The position numbers and the translations under genes are program-made. A stretch of DNA of 64,000 nucleotides from CAZRSW01 sp964602845 (GTDB lineage Bacteria > Chloroflexota > Dehalococcoidia > Lucifugimonadales > UBA826). Below, piece after piece: positions 1 through 8,830 of this stretch; position 1 is the first letter of the stretch; each line of letters opens with the position of its first letter. The notes under the pieces were generated by a model. It ran no database searches, was not told the origin of the DNA, and saw nothing but the letters and a program-made list of their open reading frames with translations. The stretch lies in assembly GCA_964602845.1 (NCBI GenBank), contig CAZRSW010000004.1:62001-126000 (forward strand), read 5' to 3'.

Positions 1-299
1 AAGAACTTGTTTATTGTAAGAATCGTCCCCCTCAACTAGCAAGTAGGTTTGCGGCAAAGGAAGCCGTTATGAAAGCCCTAGGAACGGGCACTAGAGGCGT
101 CGGATGGAAAGATATAGAAATCTCACGCCTACGAGGTCAAGCTCCCTCAATCGTATTGCATGGGCGAGCTAAAACCCGGGCAGACGCTATAGGACTCACC
201 GGCCTCGCACTTGCGCTATCTCACTCCAAAGAATATGCAGTTGCAACTGTAATAGGAGAAAGTCAGAAAGGGAACATTCTCAACAAGCAAGATCTCTGA
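1..299 (+). CDS. acpS: holo-[acyl-carrier-protein] synthase, 5' truncated
   Basis: AcpS moves the 4'-phosphopantetheine arm from coenzyme A onto a serine of apo-acyl carrier protein. The reading frame is already open at base 3, so the N-terminal part lies outside the window. The visible part shows the family motif RFAAKEAVMKALGTG (residues read from base 45), whose glutamate binds Mg2+, then W.DIEI, the LHGRAK segment and the C-terminal LSHSKEYAVA block. The first ATG in the window (69) is internal to this conserved motif and is not the start. The gene converges with the cytochrome gene on the other strand, 33 bases away, with no visible terminator between them. Identification is firm; the N-terminus is unknown. 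Confidence 0.93.
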   Translation, partial: ELVYCKNRPPQLASRFAAKEAVMKALGTGTRGVGWKDIEISRLRGQAPSIVLHGRAKTRADAIGLTGLALALSHSKEYAVATVIGESQKGNILNKQDL

Positions 300-332
300 A
301 ACAGAAGACACCCATGGATAAAAAGGCTGAAC

Positions 333-1019
333 TTATCGGCCTCCAATCTCCTGACGCAAATATTTCGTTAACTCCCACCTTTCGTCTGCCGTCAATAACT
401 TAGCAAATGGTGGCATAGGAGAGGTAGTCGGTTTTCCCCTAAGATAAGCAGACAGACCCTGGCGTCCTCCATGACTTATAAATCCAAAGATCTCTCCATC
501 ACTGGATTTTCTGGTTACATCAGATCTTAAATTGGCCGGCATGGGGCCTCGATCCATCGCTGTTGTACCATCAGATCTTTTGCTTGATAACTTAGTGATC
601 TTTCCATCACCATCCAACGACATCCCATGGCAAACAGCACAGTTAACCGCATATAAGTCCACGGCTCTGGCATGATCATAATCTTGTTTTATCGCTTCAG
701 GTACCGTTAACCCTGAATATGCCTCCATACTAGAATATTTCACTTCTCTGCCGCTTATAGGTACGGAATGCTCAGGTGGCAGTATACGAGGTACCTCTTG
801 AACTCTATAGGAGGGTGAATAATGCATCTCCGAAAAAACCTGCACTGCGTGAGGTCCTGATTGAGGAAATGCTGGTAATTCAAAGTTTATTGCTCCTCCA
901 AACTTTACCTCTCCGGTCCTAGAGTTATAACATCCAAAACTCGAAATCACAAAAAGCATTACACCCGCAATAACCAACGCCGGTTTCAATTTTACTCTTG
1001 TAATTCGCTTAAGATTCAT
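333..1019 (-). CDS. actE: ACIII subunit ActE, monohaem cytochrome c lipoprotein
   Basis: This is the one-haem cytochrome c subunit of alternative complex III, which carries electrons from quinol to the terminal acceptor. The 228-residue protein begins with a basic-hydrophobic signal that ends in SSFGC, so Cys30 is a probable lipidated cysteine. A single CxxCH haem site lies at residues 127-131 (CAVCHG), and the segment SPMPPFAKLL near residue 202 supplies the likely axial methionine. The C-terminal LTADERWELTKYLR is a typical cytochrome c helix. It is the last gene of the minus-strand ACIII operon, 18 bases after actD. The subunit assignment rests on neighbours and the single haem. Confidence 0.9.
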   Translation of the reverse strand: MNLKRITRVKLKPALVIAGVMLFVISSFGCYNSRTGEVKFGGAINFELPAFPQSGPHAVQVFSEMHYSPSYRVQEVPRILPPEHSVPISGREVKYSSMEAYSGLTVPEAIKQDYDHARAVDLYAVNCAVCHGMSLDGDGKITKLSSKRSDGTTAMDRGPMPANLRSDVTRKSSDGEIFGFISHGGRQGLSAYLRGKPTTSPMPPFAKLLTADERWELTKYLRQEIGGR

Positions 1020-1037
1020 GAGTTTGTTTCTTCTATC

Positions 1038-1553
1038 TTATTCCCAGCCACGAATAATTTCCCCATCCATTCCAGCTTTCTTCAAAGCTTCTTCTGCTGC
1101 GGCCGTTCGCCCTTCATCAGTGGTTACCGACACTCCTATGTGACCCTCCGTTATTTTTTCGCTATAAGCCCCCATAAAAAGTCGAGGTAGCCGAGACTCA
1201 AAAATGATCCCAATAATAGTGAAAATAATAGCCCCAAGCATCGATCCTTCATACATTATGATGGCCATAGGAGGAATAGATAAAATTGGCTTTCCCCCAG
1301 TGATCACCGGGTATGCAAGCTGCGTGCCAGCAGTCAATATCAACGCAATCGTGAATCCGCATACCGCACCAATCAGTGGCCATCTGTATAGGTGGTGTTT
1401 TGGCTCCGACTCACCAAACGTGCCCTCAGGATATGGGGTTCCTGTCAAAACATCATACTCACCATCCTCAAAGCCAGCATCCCTAAGATTGTCGAGTGCG
1501 TCTGCCGCGGAGCTTTCGTCTGTATAAAGCCCAAGTACGCTTCTTTTAGCCAT
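1038..1553 (-). CDS. actD: ACIII subunit ActD (DUF3341 family)
   Basis: ActD is a small membrane-anchored subunit of alternative complex III with no cofactor. The 171-residue protein starts with an alpha/beta domain (SVLGLYTDESSAADALDNLR), followed by two hydrophobic helices around residues 58-80 and 92-118, and ends in a soluble tail. This arrangement and the conserved HHLYRWPLIGA before the first helix match the DUF3341 family found in ACIII operons. It sits between the second NrfD-like gene (26 bases upstream) and actE (18 bases downstream), all co-directional. I infer a structural role, as in characterised ACIII; the sequence shows no redox motif. Confidence 0.9.
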   Translation of the reverse strand: MAKRSVLGLYTDESSAADALDNLRDAGFEDGEYDVLTGTPYPEGTFGESEPKHHLYRWPLIGAVCGFTIALILTAGTQLAYPVITGGKPILSIPPMAIIMYEGSMLGAIIFTIIGIIFESRLPRLFMGAYSEKITEGHIGVSVTTDEGRTAAAEEALKKAGMDGEIIRGWE

Positions 1554-1579
1554 AACTTATCCTCTTTTTTAGCCTCGAA

Positions 1580-2989
1580 TCAATGGTTTTTTTCATAGTA
1601 ATGATGTGGAAGGCCTTCCCGTATCGTAGCTGGAACGGTCTTCCTGCCAACTTTTATTAACCGCCGAAAAACCATACCTTCCTTGACATCAAACAACGGT
1701 ATCAAAGGAAAAATCTTGGCAAACAGCAACATGCCCAGGGCCACAAAGGCAAAAGTTTCTACTACAATCAATATTTCTATAATGGAAGGATGGTAAGTCC
1801 CCCAATCAAACGTCATATGTCCTCTTCTGACCAGCCCAGGTATAACTATCAAAAACCTTTCAAGCCACATGCCAATGTTGACCAATATGGTCGACCAAAA
1901 CATGATTTTCGCACTCCTTCGGAATCTCTTAAATAGCCATAATGGCACCGGAATAACGAACGAAGTTACCACAAAAACCATGAACAACGCCCCATATGGC
2001 CATTGAAATACCTGTAATTCCCTGAGCGCGATTTCAGGGCTCTCCAGTGTATATAGCGCATATATCCATTCCAAGAAGAAGAAGAAAAACCACGTCGTCG
2101 CAACGACAATGAGTAGTCGTGCTATCGCATCAAAATGATCCGGCTTTATATACTTATCTAACCCATAAAGCCAAACCGATAACGCCATAAGCATCGCTAC
2201 TGCTGATACTCCTGAATGGATCGCTCCAATTATGAAGTAGGGTGCAAATATCGTAGAATGCCAGCCCTCAACACCTATTAACACCGCAAAATCCCAAGAG
2301 ACTATAGAATGCACTGACACGAAAACAGGCAGCACTAGTGCAGATAGAAGAATACCCGCCAAAGTCTGCATACGCCATTGCCTGGGGGTACCCCTCCAAC
2401 CAAGGGAGATCCCACTATAAAACTTCTTCATCAAACTGTTTTTTACTCTATCCCTCACGATAGCAAAATCAGGGAGCAAGCAAACAAACACAAATAATGA
2501 GCTTCCAATAAGATATGTGCCTACAGCGCTTGGGTCCCAAACGAATGGCGACCGCACGTTAGGCCATATACCCCTATCAAAATCATAAGGAAATATCCAA
2601 TAAGCGACTCTCCATGGTCGCCCGACGTGGAATAACGGTGTATGCAGAGCTGCGACGAGCGAGAAGACCGTCATCACTTCTGCTGCCCTTGTAATGGGTC
2701 TTCTCCATTCAGCCTGGGTAAGTCTTAATATAGCCGATATCATGATACCTGCATGACTTATACCTATCCAAAAAACGAAATTAGCTATAAAGAATCCCCA
2801 CATAACGGGTCTATTTAACCCTGTAACCCCGAGGCCGTGATACACCATAAATCCAAAGGAGCCCAGACCGAGGGCAACCACAAATCCTAGAAATAAGACA
2901 GCGGGCAACCACCACTTAGGGACGCCAAGAACGTCCTTAAGCAAATCCTCATTTATTTCCTTTTGTGTCAGTTGTGTGTGTTCTTGCAT
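1580..2989 (-). CDS. actF: ACIII NrfD/PsrC-like membrane subunit (ActF-type)
   Basis: This is one of two paralogous polytopic NrfD/PsrC-family subunits of alternative complex III, which form the quinol-binding membrane module. The 469 residues hold about ten hydrophobic helices, starting near residue 27 (KWWLPAVLFLGF). Family features include WRRPITRAAEVMTVFSL, shared with the neighbouring paralogue (WRRPISRAAELWSL), and the LGWRGTPRQW loop. Known ACIII complexes carry ActC and ActF, both of this family; I call this copy ActF only from its position after the first copy. It lies 56 bases downstream of the first paralogue and 26 upstream of actD. The C and F labels could be exchanged. Confidence 0.85.
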   Translation of the reverse strand: MQEHTQLTQKEINEDLLKDVLGVPKWWLPAVLFLGFVVALGLGSFGFMVYHGLGVTGLNRPVMWGFFIANFVFWIGISHAGIMISAILRLTQAEWRRPITRAAEVMTVFSLVAALHTPLFHVGRPWRVAYWIFPYDFDRGIWPNVRSPFVWDPSAVGTYLIGSSLFVFVCLLPDFAIVRDRVKNSLMKKFYSGISLGWRGTPRQWRMQTLAGILLSALVLPVFVSVHSIVSWDFAVLIGVEGWHSTIFAPYFIIGAIHSGVSAVAMLMALSVWLYGLDKYIKPDHFDAIARLLIVVATTWFFFFFLEWIYALYTLESPEIALRELQVFQWPYGALFMVFVVTSFVIPVPLWLFKRFRRSAKIMFWSTILVNIGMWLERFLIVIPGLVRRGHMTFDWGTYHPSIIEILIVVETFAFVALGMLLFAKIFPLIPLFDVKEGMVFRRLIKVGRKTVPATIREGLPHHYYEKNH

Positions 2990-3045
2990 TTACAATTTAC
3001 CGACTTCCTAAAATAGCAGCTATGTTTAACATCAAATACTGTACA

Positions 3046-4518
3046 CTATCTAGGTTTCCCCATAACCAAAAGTTTGGCCCTATGATATTGCACCTCAGCC
3101 TTATAAAGCAGCATTTCTTTCTGTTCCCAAATGTTCACAGCAGGTATGATTCTAGTTGCCAACATGTATATAAGTACCCCACCCGCAATGAATCCAACAA
3201 TCAGTAGAACGTCCCACAGCTGGGGCATGACAGCTTTCGGGAGATTATCAATATGCAAAACATCCTTAGGGACTGCCACATTCCCTATACCTTCAACTGA
3301 CCAGGAAGCGACATACATTCTGATACGATCCATCATCGTACCTACCAACACAGATACAGCGATTATTGTAGGCCCCCAAATGCTACGCCTCAGAGGATTC
3401 CAAATCATGGTAAACCATGGAACTATGAACACGAATAAGAACGCCAACAGAAAAATCGTCAGATATGGCCCCTTTATTAATAATTCTATAACCGCTTGCT
3501 CAGAAGGTTTCTTACCGTACCATAGGACATTAAAGCTGGAGAACCAGAACCAAAACCACAGGAGTGACAAAGCTAGCAGTAATTTCCCAAGGCCCCAGAA
3601 TTGATCTAATCCTATATAATCCTTATACCCACCAAATTGCCTGAGAAAAAACATCGTAAGCATCATAGTGGCAACACCCGCTTGAAGAGCGTTGTGAGCA
3701 TGAGTAACAGGATACAGAGAGTCGATCCATCCGGGTACGTGTACCATGAGAAAGTCCACACTTACAAAGAAATGTACGAAAACGAGCATCATGAAGTAGA
3801 GAGCTCCAAGTATTCCCATTCTGTGATATTGCCAATTCCATTGATGAGAAGTGCCACGCCATCCTAAAGCCAGCCGCCCCCCCCATTTCTTCCTCCAGCC
3901 CTTCCCTTGATCACGCAGGGCCGCGAAATCTGGTAGGCATGAAACCCACAATAATCCAAGTCCCAACAGTGCCAAGGATACTATGGCCAAAGTGGCCCAT
4001 ATGTGCGGCGAGTAGGCAGGCACGCCACAATTTAGGAACGCACAATCTCCCCCTTTATCTTGATGTCCAAAAAACCATAGACTTCTCCTCCCGTCCTCAA
4101 GACTCGGCAACAGCCATAGGAGAGGTATAAATAGGATCAAGCTTAAACATCCCGCCAAACTCCATAGCTCAGCAGCCCTGGATATCGGCCTACGCCAATT
4201 AGCATTCGCAATCCTTGGAGCTATGGCTACCATAGGGGCAGCAGAGGCAGTCGTTATGAAAAACGAGAACAACGCAAGATAGTATCCCCAAAGATATTTG
4301 TCTGAGTTGTCAAACCCAGTATTCAATCGCATAACAAAGCCAATGATGCCTAGAACAAATAAGATGCTGACGAAGGTTACACCTTGCCAGAATCTATTAC
4401 TTGTTATCCCGTGAATCCCTAATAATTCCTGTGATACCGCAGCCCTATTATCCACAGAATTTTCTGTCTCCACATAAGCTTCCACCAATTCTTTTTGGCG
4501 AATTTCATCAGTGACCAT
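3046..4518 (-). CDS. actC: ACIII NrfD/PsrC-like membrane subunit (ActC-type)
   Basis: This is the first of two NrfD-like integral membrane subunits of alternative complex III, placed directly after the Fe-S subunit with which ActC makes contact in known complexes. It has roughly ten membrane helices from about residue 45 (FWQGVTFVSILFVLG) and the family segments WRRPISRAAEL and LALGWRGTSHQW. I chose the ATG at 4518 because an AGAGG ribosome site precedes it at good spacing. An in-frame ATG at 4539 adds seven residues but its AAGGTGG lies too close. Either start overlaps the end of actB2 (11 or 32 bases), which suggests translational coupling. Confidence 0.88.
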   Translation of the reverse strand: MVTDEIRQKELVEAYVETENSVDNRAAVSQELLGIHGITSNRFWQGVTFVSILFVLGIIGFVMRLNTGFDNSDKYLWGYYLALFSFFITTASAAPMVAIAPRIANANWRRPISRAAELWSLAGCLSLILFIPLLWLLPSLEDGRRSLWFFGHQDKGGDCAFLNCGVPAYSPHIWATLAIVSLALLGLGLLWVSCLPDFAALRDQGKGWRKKWGGRLALGWRGTSHQWNWQYHRMGILGALYFMMLVFVHFFVSVDFLMVHVPGWIDSLYPVTHAHNALQAGVATMMLTMFFLRQFGGYKDYIGLDQFWGLGKLLLALSLLWFWFWFSSFNVLWYGKKPSEQAVIELLIKGPYLTIFLLAFLFVFIVPWFTMIWNPLRRSIWGPTIIAVSVLVGTMMDRIRMYVASWSVEGIGNVAVPKDVLHIDNLPKAVMPQLWDVLLIVGFIAGGVLIYMLATRIIPAVNIWEQKEMLLYKAEVQYHRAKLLVMGKPR

Positions 4519-5245
4519 GCGAGACCTCTGCGGATTCATCCACCTTCTTCAAATAAACAACATTTGGGTCCGTTCCTAAATTCTCCATCAGTCCGTATCC
4601 CCTACCCTGCTCTCCCATAGCGTCAGCCTTCATCCTTGAAACCTGACTATCAGAATCGGCGAAATTTCCAAAGTTCAGGGCACCAGTTGGGCAAGCATTT
4701 ACGCAAGCCGGATTCAGGCCTCTATCACCATCTTGCACTCCTAACCCATTCCTATCGCCTTCTCTAGTGGAACGTTGAATACGCTGCACGCAAAAACTGC
4801 ATTTCTCCATTATCCCACGACTCCTGACTGTGACATCAGGGTTGAGCTGATTTTTCAAACTTTCGGGCCACTCCGGTTCCCAGAAATTGAAGAACCTAGC
4901 ATGGTATGGACACCCATTCGCACAAAAACGAGTGCCGATGCAACGGTTGTAAACCTGCACGTTCATTCCTTGATCATTATGGTAGGTCGCGTAGACCGGA
5001 CACACCGGTTCACAGGGGGCATTCCCACAATGTTGGCACATAACCGGGATAAACCTAGCTTTAACATTTGGAAACTCTCCTTCCCAGTAGCGTTCTATAC
5101 GAATCCACTGTATAGCACGACGCTGGTTGAAATGTTCTTCTTGGTTAATCGGGATGTTATTCTCCGATTGGCATGCAACCACACATCCCTGACAACCCGT
5201 ACATCTATCGATGTCAATGACCATTCCCCATTTGTATTCCGTCAT
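4508..5245 (-). CDS. actB2: ACIII iron-sulfur subunit ActB2 (separate gene)
   Basis: This is a ferredoxin-type electron transfer subunit of 245 residues. Cysteine sets are visible at 15/18/21/25, 70/73/78/82, 102/108/112 and 149/152/181/185. Three sets have four ligands; the third has Thr105 where a cysteine would be, leaving three, as expected for a [3Fe-4S] cluster. Three [4Fe-4S] plus one [3Fe-4S] is the known cofactor content of ACIII ActB. In characterised ACIII this domain is fused behind the molybdopterin-like domain; here it has its own start codon 35 bases after actB1 stops. There is no sign of a frameshift, because the start coincides with the natural domain start. Confidence 0.92.
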   Translation of the reverse strand: MTEYKWGMVIDIDRCTGCQGCVVACQSENNIPINQEEHFNQRRAIQWIRIERYWEGEFPNVKARFIPVMCQHCGNAPCEPVCPVYATYHNDQGMNVQVYNRCIGTRFCANGCPYHARFFNFWEPEWPESLKNQLNPDVTVRSRGIMEKCSFCVQRIQRSTREGDRNGLGVQDGDRGLNPACVNACPTGALNFGNFADSDSQVSRMKADAMGEQGRGYGLMENLGTDPNVVYLKKVDESAEVSHGH

Positions 5246-5280
5246 ATGCCAGCTCCTAATTTATAATCCAACGGGAAGAC

Positions 5281-7560
5281 TCATTTCCTATTTGTTGTCC
5301 CATCAAGATGCTCACCCGTGGTAACTTCAATAATGTGGTCATGTTCATCTCTTGGGAATTCTGGTACGGTGTTTTCAAACTTTGGCACTCTAACCCATTC
5401 ACCGGTGAGTTCGATTTCGACCCTGCTTGCTGCCCAAGCAAGAGCTCCAGTATCATCATCGGTGGCAGATTCCAAAATAGATAGGACATTCGAGCCTCTG
5501 CCAGAAGCATACCTGCCTCCATCTCTATGACCTTGGCCAATTGGAACGGAAAGAACGTCAGGATGCGTTGCAGGGTTAGGCATAGCTAGAGCTTTAATAG
5601 ACCCTCCATTGGATGCTTTTATCATCAGGACATCCCCTTCCTTTATTCCTCTCTCTTCAGCGACTTTGTGATTTATTTCAACCCAAGTCTGCCAAGTCGC
5701 AGATGATACAGGATCTGGCATCGCTTGGAGCCAAGGCAGGTGCGCATTTCGACCATCCGAGAGGGACGCCAAAGTAAAAGGTTGAAGGGAGAATTGTCCC
5801 GCACCTTTGTATTGAGGGAATGGAACACCATCAAGTCTTTTTATAACAACTGATTCGTCACCTTGAGCGTTAGTATCCCACCATCCGCCCCTCTGCAATA
5901 AGCCATTCCAAAACAATTCAAAAGTGGGTGCAGAGACAGAACCCCTGTTTAAAGCGTAGAGTTTCCTCGCGCTATCTCTCATCATTTCTCTAAAAGTTCC
6001 CCCCGGTAAACCCAAGTCCTTTCCCAAAACTTGAGCAGAAGTCAACAAAATATCCGAGAATCCCTTGGTTCCCAAGTTACGGCCCCTATTCCCGAAAAAT
6101 GGCCTAACTACAGGTTGTTGGAATCCAACCATTTGGTAGCCAGGGCCTGCGAAAGGTATATCTGTCCCCCAATCCTCCAAAAAATGGTGTTCCGGGAGTA
6201 TTAAATCAGACATTGAGGTTGTATCATCCATCAACCCAGAGAAGCTGAATATAAACGGCACATTTAATACGGCTTCCTTGAATCGTGTGAAGTCCGGCAT
6301 CCCATAATAAGGATCCGCTCCACGAATCATTAGTAGACTAACTTCTCCGGCAATCATATCCTCGCTTAGTCGATGAAAATCTACAAAGGAGTTTCCTGAT
6401 CCATAATTTGGCACATCTTCGAGTGGGCTATTCGGATTAAATTTAATACCACCCTCTTTACCAATGTTGGAGGCAAAATGGTTCAAGGAATATATGGCCT
6501 TAAGATTTGACAATCCATTGGTATGAGCCGACGCGGATCCACCTCCTATTGCTAGAGGCCTCTGACTAGATTGAAATTCTTTAGCAACTAACCGTATATC
6601 CTCCGATGAAACACCGATCCTCGCAGAGACAGCCTCCGGCTCATATGTATCTAGCCAATTTGGATCGCCACCAGTTAGGCTGTTCACGATATCCCTGTTA
6701 GCATCGGGGCTTGTAGCTATAACCTGCGCTATTGATAAAGCAAAAATACCCTCCATCCCCGGAGTAATCGGAATCCACTTATCTGCATTCGCTGCCGTCA
6801 TCGAAAATCGGGAATCCACATGAACAAGCTTCCCCCTGTGTTCATGACCTTGCCTAAATTCCCCATAGCTTTTCGAATACCTTACAGGTGATACCCAAGT
6901 ATTAAGAAAATCTGCTCCAAAAGATAAGACATAATCCGAATTTTCTATGTCAAAATCTGGGATCAATTCCTGTCCGAACACATCTTTAATGGCTCTGGCC
7001 AGTACTGTATGCTCAATGGGCTCATACACCAACCTCCGCACCCCAGTTGCCTGGGCGAATTTGTCCAAAACGAGGCCCAGGTGGGCGTTCACGGGATCAG
7101 TGACAAAAACAGCTCTGTCTTGCTGACCGCTACTCTCCAATTCACCCAGCTGGTGCGTCAACCTACCGATGGCATCTTCCCAACTTATTTCACTAAATTC
7201 ACCGGACCCACGTGGTCCAGTTCTGACCATTGGGGCGCTTATACGATCAGGGTGATATAGGCCCTGGACAGCCGCCTCCGACCGGACGCTGTGGCGACCT
7301 TGATTGAGGGGATAATCAATGTTGCCCTCAACCTTCTTAGCACGACCCTCCATGACTCTTACAACAATACCTTCTGAAGCGGGCCACTGGTGCGATACAG
7401 TTGCGTACCAGTTATCGATACCAGTCACCATATCTTCCGGCATTTCAATGGGAGAATCTATGAGCAGTTCTTTCTCCGGCAAACCGCAGGCCTGAAACAA
7501 CACCGCTGCCCCAGCAGAACCGCCCATCAACGTTATAAATTCTCTTCTATTCAGTGGCAT
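5281..7560 (-). CDS. actB1: ACIII molybdopterin-oxidoreductase-like subunit ActB1
   Basis: This 759-residue protein has the molybdopterin oxidoreductase fold (DMSO reductase superfamily) used as a structural subunit in alternative complex III. It starts with a Tat-type signal (NRREFITLMGG), followed by FQAC at residues 22-25, a possible lipobox cysteine, so export across the membrane is likely. The region 51-95 aligns with the N-terminal Fe-S site of catalytic homologues, but the cysteines are replaced (ATVSHQWPASEG and GRHSVRSEA), so no cluster can bind there. That matches the cofactor-free B1 domain of known ACIII. It lies 10 bases after actA and 35 before actB2. Confidence 0.92.
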   Translation of the reverse strand: MPLNRREFITLMGGSAGAAVLFQACGLPEKELLIDSPIEMPEDMVTGIDNWYATVSHQWPASEGIVVRVMEGRAKKVEGNIDYPLNQGRHSVRSEAAVQGLYHPDRISAPMVRTGPRGSGEFSEISWEDAIGRLTHQLGELESSGQQDRAVFVTDPVNAHLGLVLDKFAQATGVRRLVYEPIEHTVLARAIKDVFGQELIPDFDIENSDYVLSFGADFLNTWVSPVRYSKSYGEFRQGHEHRGKLVHVDSRFSMTAANADKWIPITPGMEGIFALSIAQVIATSPDANRDIVNSLTGGDPNWLDTYEPEAVSARIGVSSEDIRLVAKEFQSSQRPLAIGGGSASAHTNGLSNLKAIYSLNHFASNIGKEGGIKFNPNSPLEDVPNYGSGNSFVDFHRLSEDMIAGEVSLLMIRGADPYYGMPDFTRFKEAVLNVPFIFSFSGLMDDTTSMSDLILPEHHFLEDWGTDIPFAGPGYQMVGFQQPVVRPFFGNRGRNLGTKGFSDILLTSAQVLGKDLGLPGGTFREMMRDSARKLYALNRGSVSAPTFELFWNGLLQRGGWWDTNAQGDESVVIKRLDGVPFPQYKGAGQFSLQPFTLASLSDGRNAHLPWLQAMPDPVSSATWQTWVEINHKVAEERGIKEGDVLMIKASNGGSIKALAMPNPATHPDVLSVPIGQGHRDGGRYASGRGSNVLSILESATDDDTGALAWAASRVEIELTGEWVRVPKFENTVPEFPRDEHDHIIEVTTGEHLDGTTNRK

Positions 7561-7570
7561 TCACAATCCC

Positions 7571-8176
7571 CTAATAGTGGCACGTGGTACAGTCGGTCGG
7601 AGCATTATTCTCTTTATGGCAATCAACACAGTCTCCCATTTTTAGAGGCTCAACTTGTTTTACCTTGTCCATGCCGCCAACATCTCCATGACACGTAGAA
7701 CAAACACCTGACACATCAAGACCCTCTTTCTCAGTAAAATAGCGTATATGCGCCTCATGCACAAAATGTACATGATCCGGCACTCTATGTACCCTAACCC
7801 AATTTATTGAACGACCCGACTGCACTAGATCTCTCAATTTCTCAATTTCACCCAGTCCATCTCCCACAGTCATATGGCAAGTCATGCAAAGGCCCGCAGC
7901 CGGAACAGTCGCAGCCGCCTCCTTAGCGACATTACGATGACAAAACACGCAATCTAGACCCAATTCATCAACATGAGTCACATGAGGAAATGCGATGGGT
8001 TGATCTGGCCCCTCGCTATACCCAAAAATCACTGGCCGCCCCAACCAAGAAGAGATTACAAACGTCAAAACCAATACCGTACCCACAACAAAACCAAGCC
8101 CAATCACACCTAAGCCACCCAGTAAGGCTAGCTGTGCACCCGTAGGCTTCTTAGGTTGAAAGTCCCCAGGTATCAA
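7571..8176 (-). CDS. actA: ACIII pentahaem cytochrome c subunit ActA
   Basis: ActA is the multihaem cytochrome c subunit of alternative complex III. The 201-residue protein has one N-terminal membrane anchor (about residues 14-43) and five CxxCH sites at residues 76-80, 97-101, 159-163, 183-187 and 196-200, with the last at the extreme C-terminus. Further histidines (HVTHVD, VHRVPDHVHFVHEAH) can serve as distal ligands, giving bis-histidine haems as in cytochrome c7-type proteins. It precedes actB1 by 10 bases. Five haems and membrane anchoring match characterised ActA, so the call is firm. Confidence 0.93.
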   Translation of the reverse strand: MIPGDFQPKKPTGAQLALLGGLGVIGLGFVVGTVLVLTFVISSWLGRPVIFGYSEGPDQPIAFPHVTHVDELGLDCVFCHRNVAKEAAATVPAAGLCMTCHMTVGDGLGEIEKLRDLVQSGRSINWVRVHRVPDHVHFVHEAHIRYFTEKEGLDVSGVCSTCHGDVGGMDKVKQVEPLKMGDCVDCHKENNAPTDCTTCHY

Positions 8177-8216
8177 ATTTATGTATTCCTATAATTCATA
8201 AGCATATGTAGAGGGA

Positions 8217-8609
8217 TCAAATCCAATAGTGCGGATAAATTTGCCTTATAGCATCCAATCCATGACCGAATCCAATATACAGGAAGCTCAACGCACCTAA
8301 TAGGGCTATTAAGGCTACCACGTAGATAGGCAACCTCAATTTACGCATCGACTCTGGCACATGGCCAGAGCTTACAAGAGAGGGTATGGCGTTATGACCA
8401 ATGAGCATGCTCGTAGCGAAAACAATCACCAAAAAAACAAATAGCCACATATTGGTCAAGAACTTCCCAATGTCCGCCCATATCAAGGTTGTTAAAGTAG
8501 CAGGCTCCACATTCCATCCTTCAGATTGGATTAAATCACGGGATACCCTTAAAACACGAGTCCCGGCCGATTGAAAATTATCACACTGCCCCATTGGAGT
8601 GTCAAGCAT
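8217..8609 (-). CDS. small two-helix membrane protein leading the ACIII operon
   Basis: I do not recognise a named family here. The protein (130 residues from this start) has a polar N-terminal region, a first hydrophobic helix at about 53-75 (MWLFVFLVIVFATSML), a linker with RKLRLP, and a second helix at about 93-115 ending in FGHGLDAIRQIYPHYWI. It lies 40 bases upstream of actA on the same strand, so it is probably the first gene of the ACIII operon. It could be a small accessory subunit (known complexes have a small membrane ActG), but homology is not shown. No good ribosome site precedes the start at 8609, so the true start may lie further in, for example near MWLFVFL. Confidence 0.6.
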   Translation of the reverse strand: MLDTPMGQCDNFQSAGTRVLRVSRDLIQSEGWNVEPATLTTLIWADIGKFLTNMWLFVFLVIVFATSMLIGHNAIPSLVSSGHVPESMRKLRLPIYVVALIALLGALSFLYIGFGHGLDAIRQIYPHYWI

Positions 8610-8830
8610 ATACTGGACGTGACTCGTACCTATATTGATAGATCCTCAAATATACGGTCCGCCCAAGTTCCTTACATTGGCCTAAACATCCACCCCAATG
8701 ACTGACAGTTTCTATCCAATATCTCCAAAACCAACCATTTCATAGTCATTTGTGCATTAACATTAGATCAATATACTATGATTGAAAACCACTTGAAATT
8801 TATTCACAAAACAATGCAATGGAATAATGG

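Noticed and set aside
3131..3604. 157-codon plus-strand frame inside actC
   Set aside because: It lies wholly within a well-supported minus-strand gene and its translation has no recognisable domain; it is a shadow frame.
5256..5540. 94-codon minus-strand frame overlapping the end of actB1
   Set aside because: Out-of-frame shadow of actB1; it shows no continuation of either B1 or B2 and does not suggest a frameshift.
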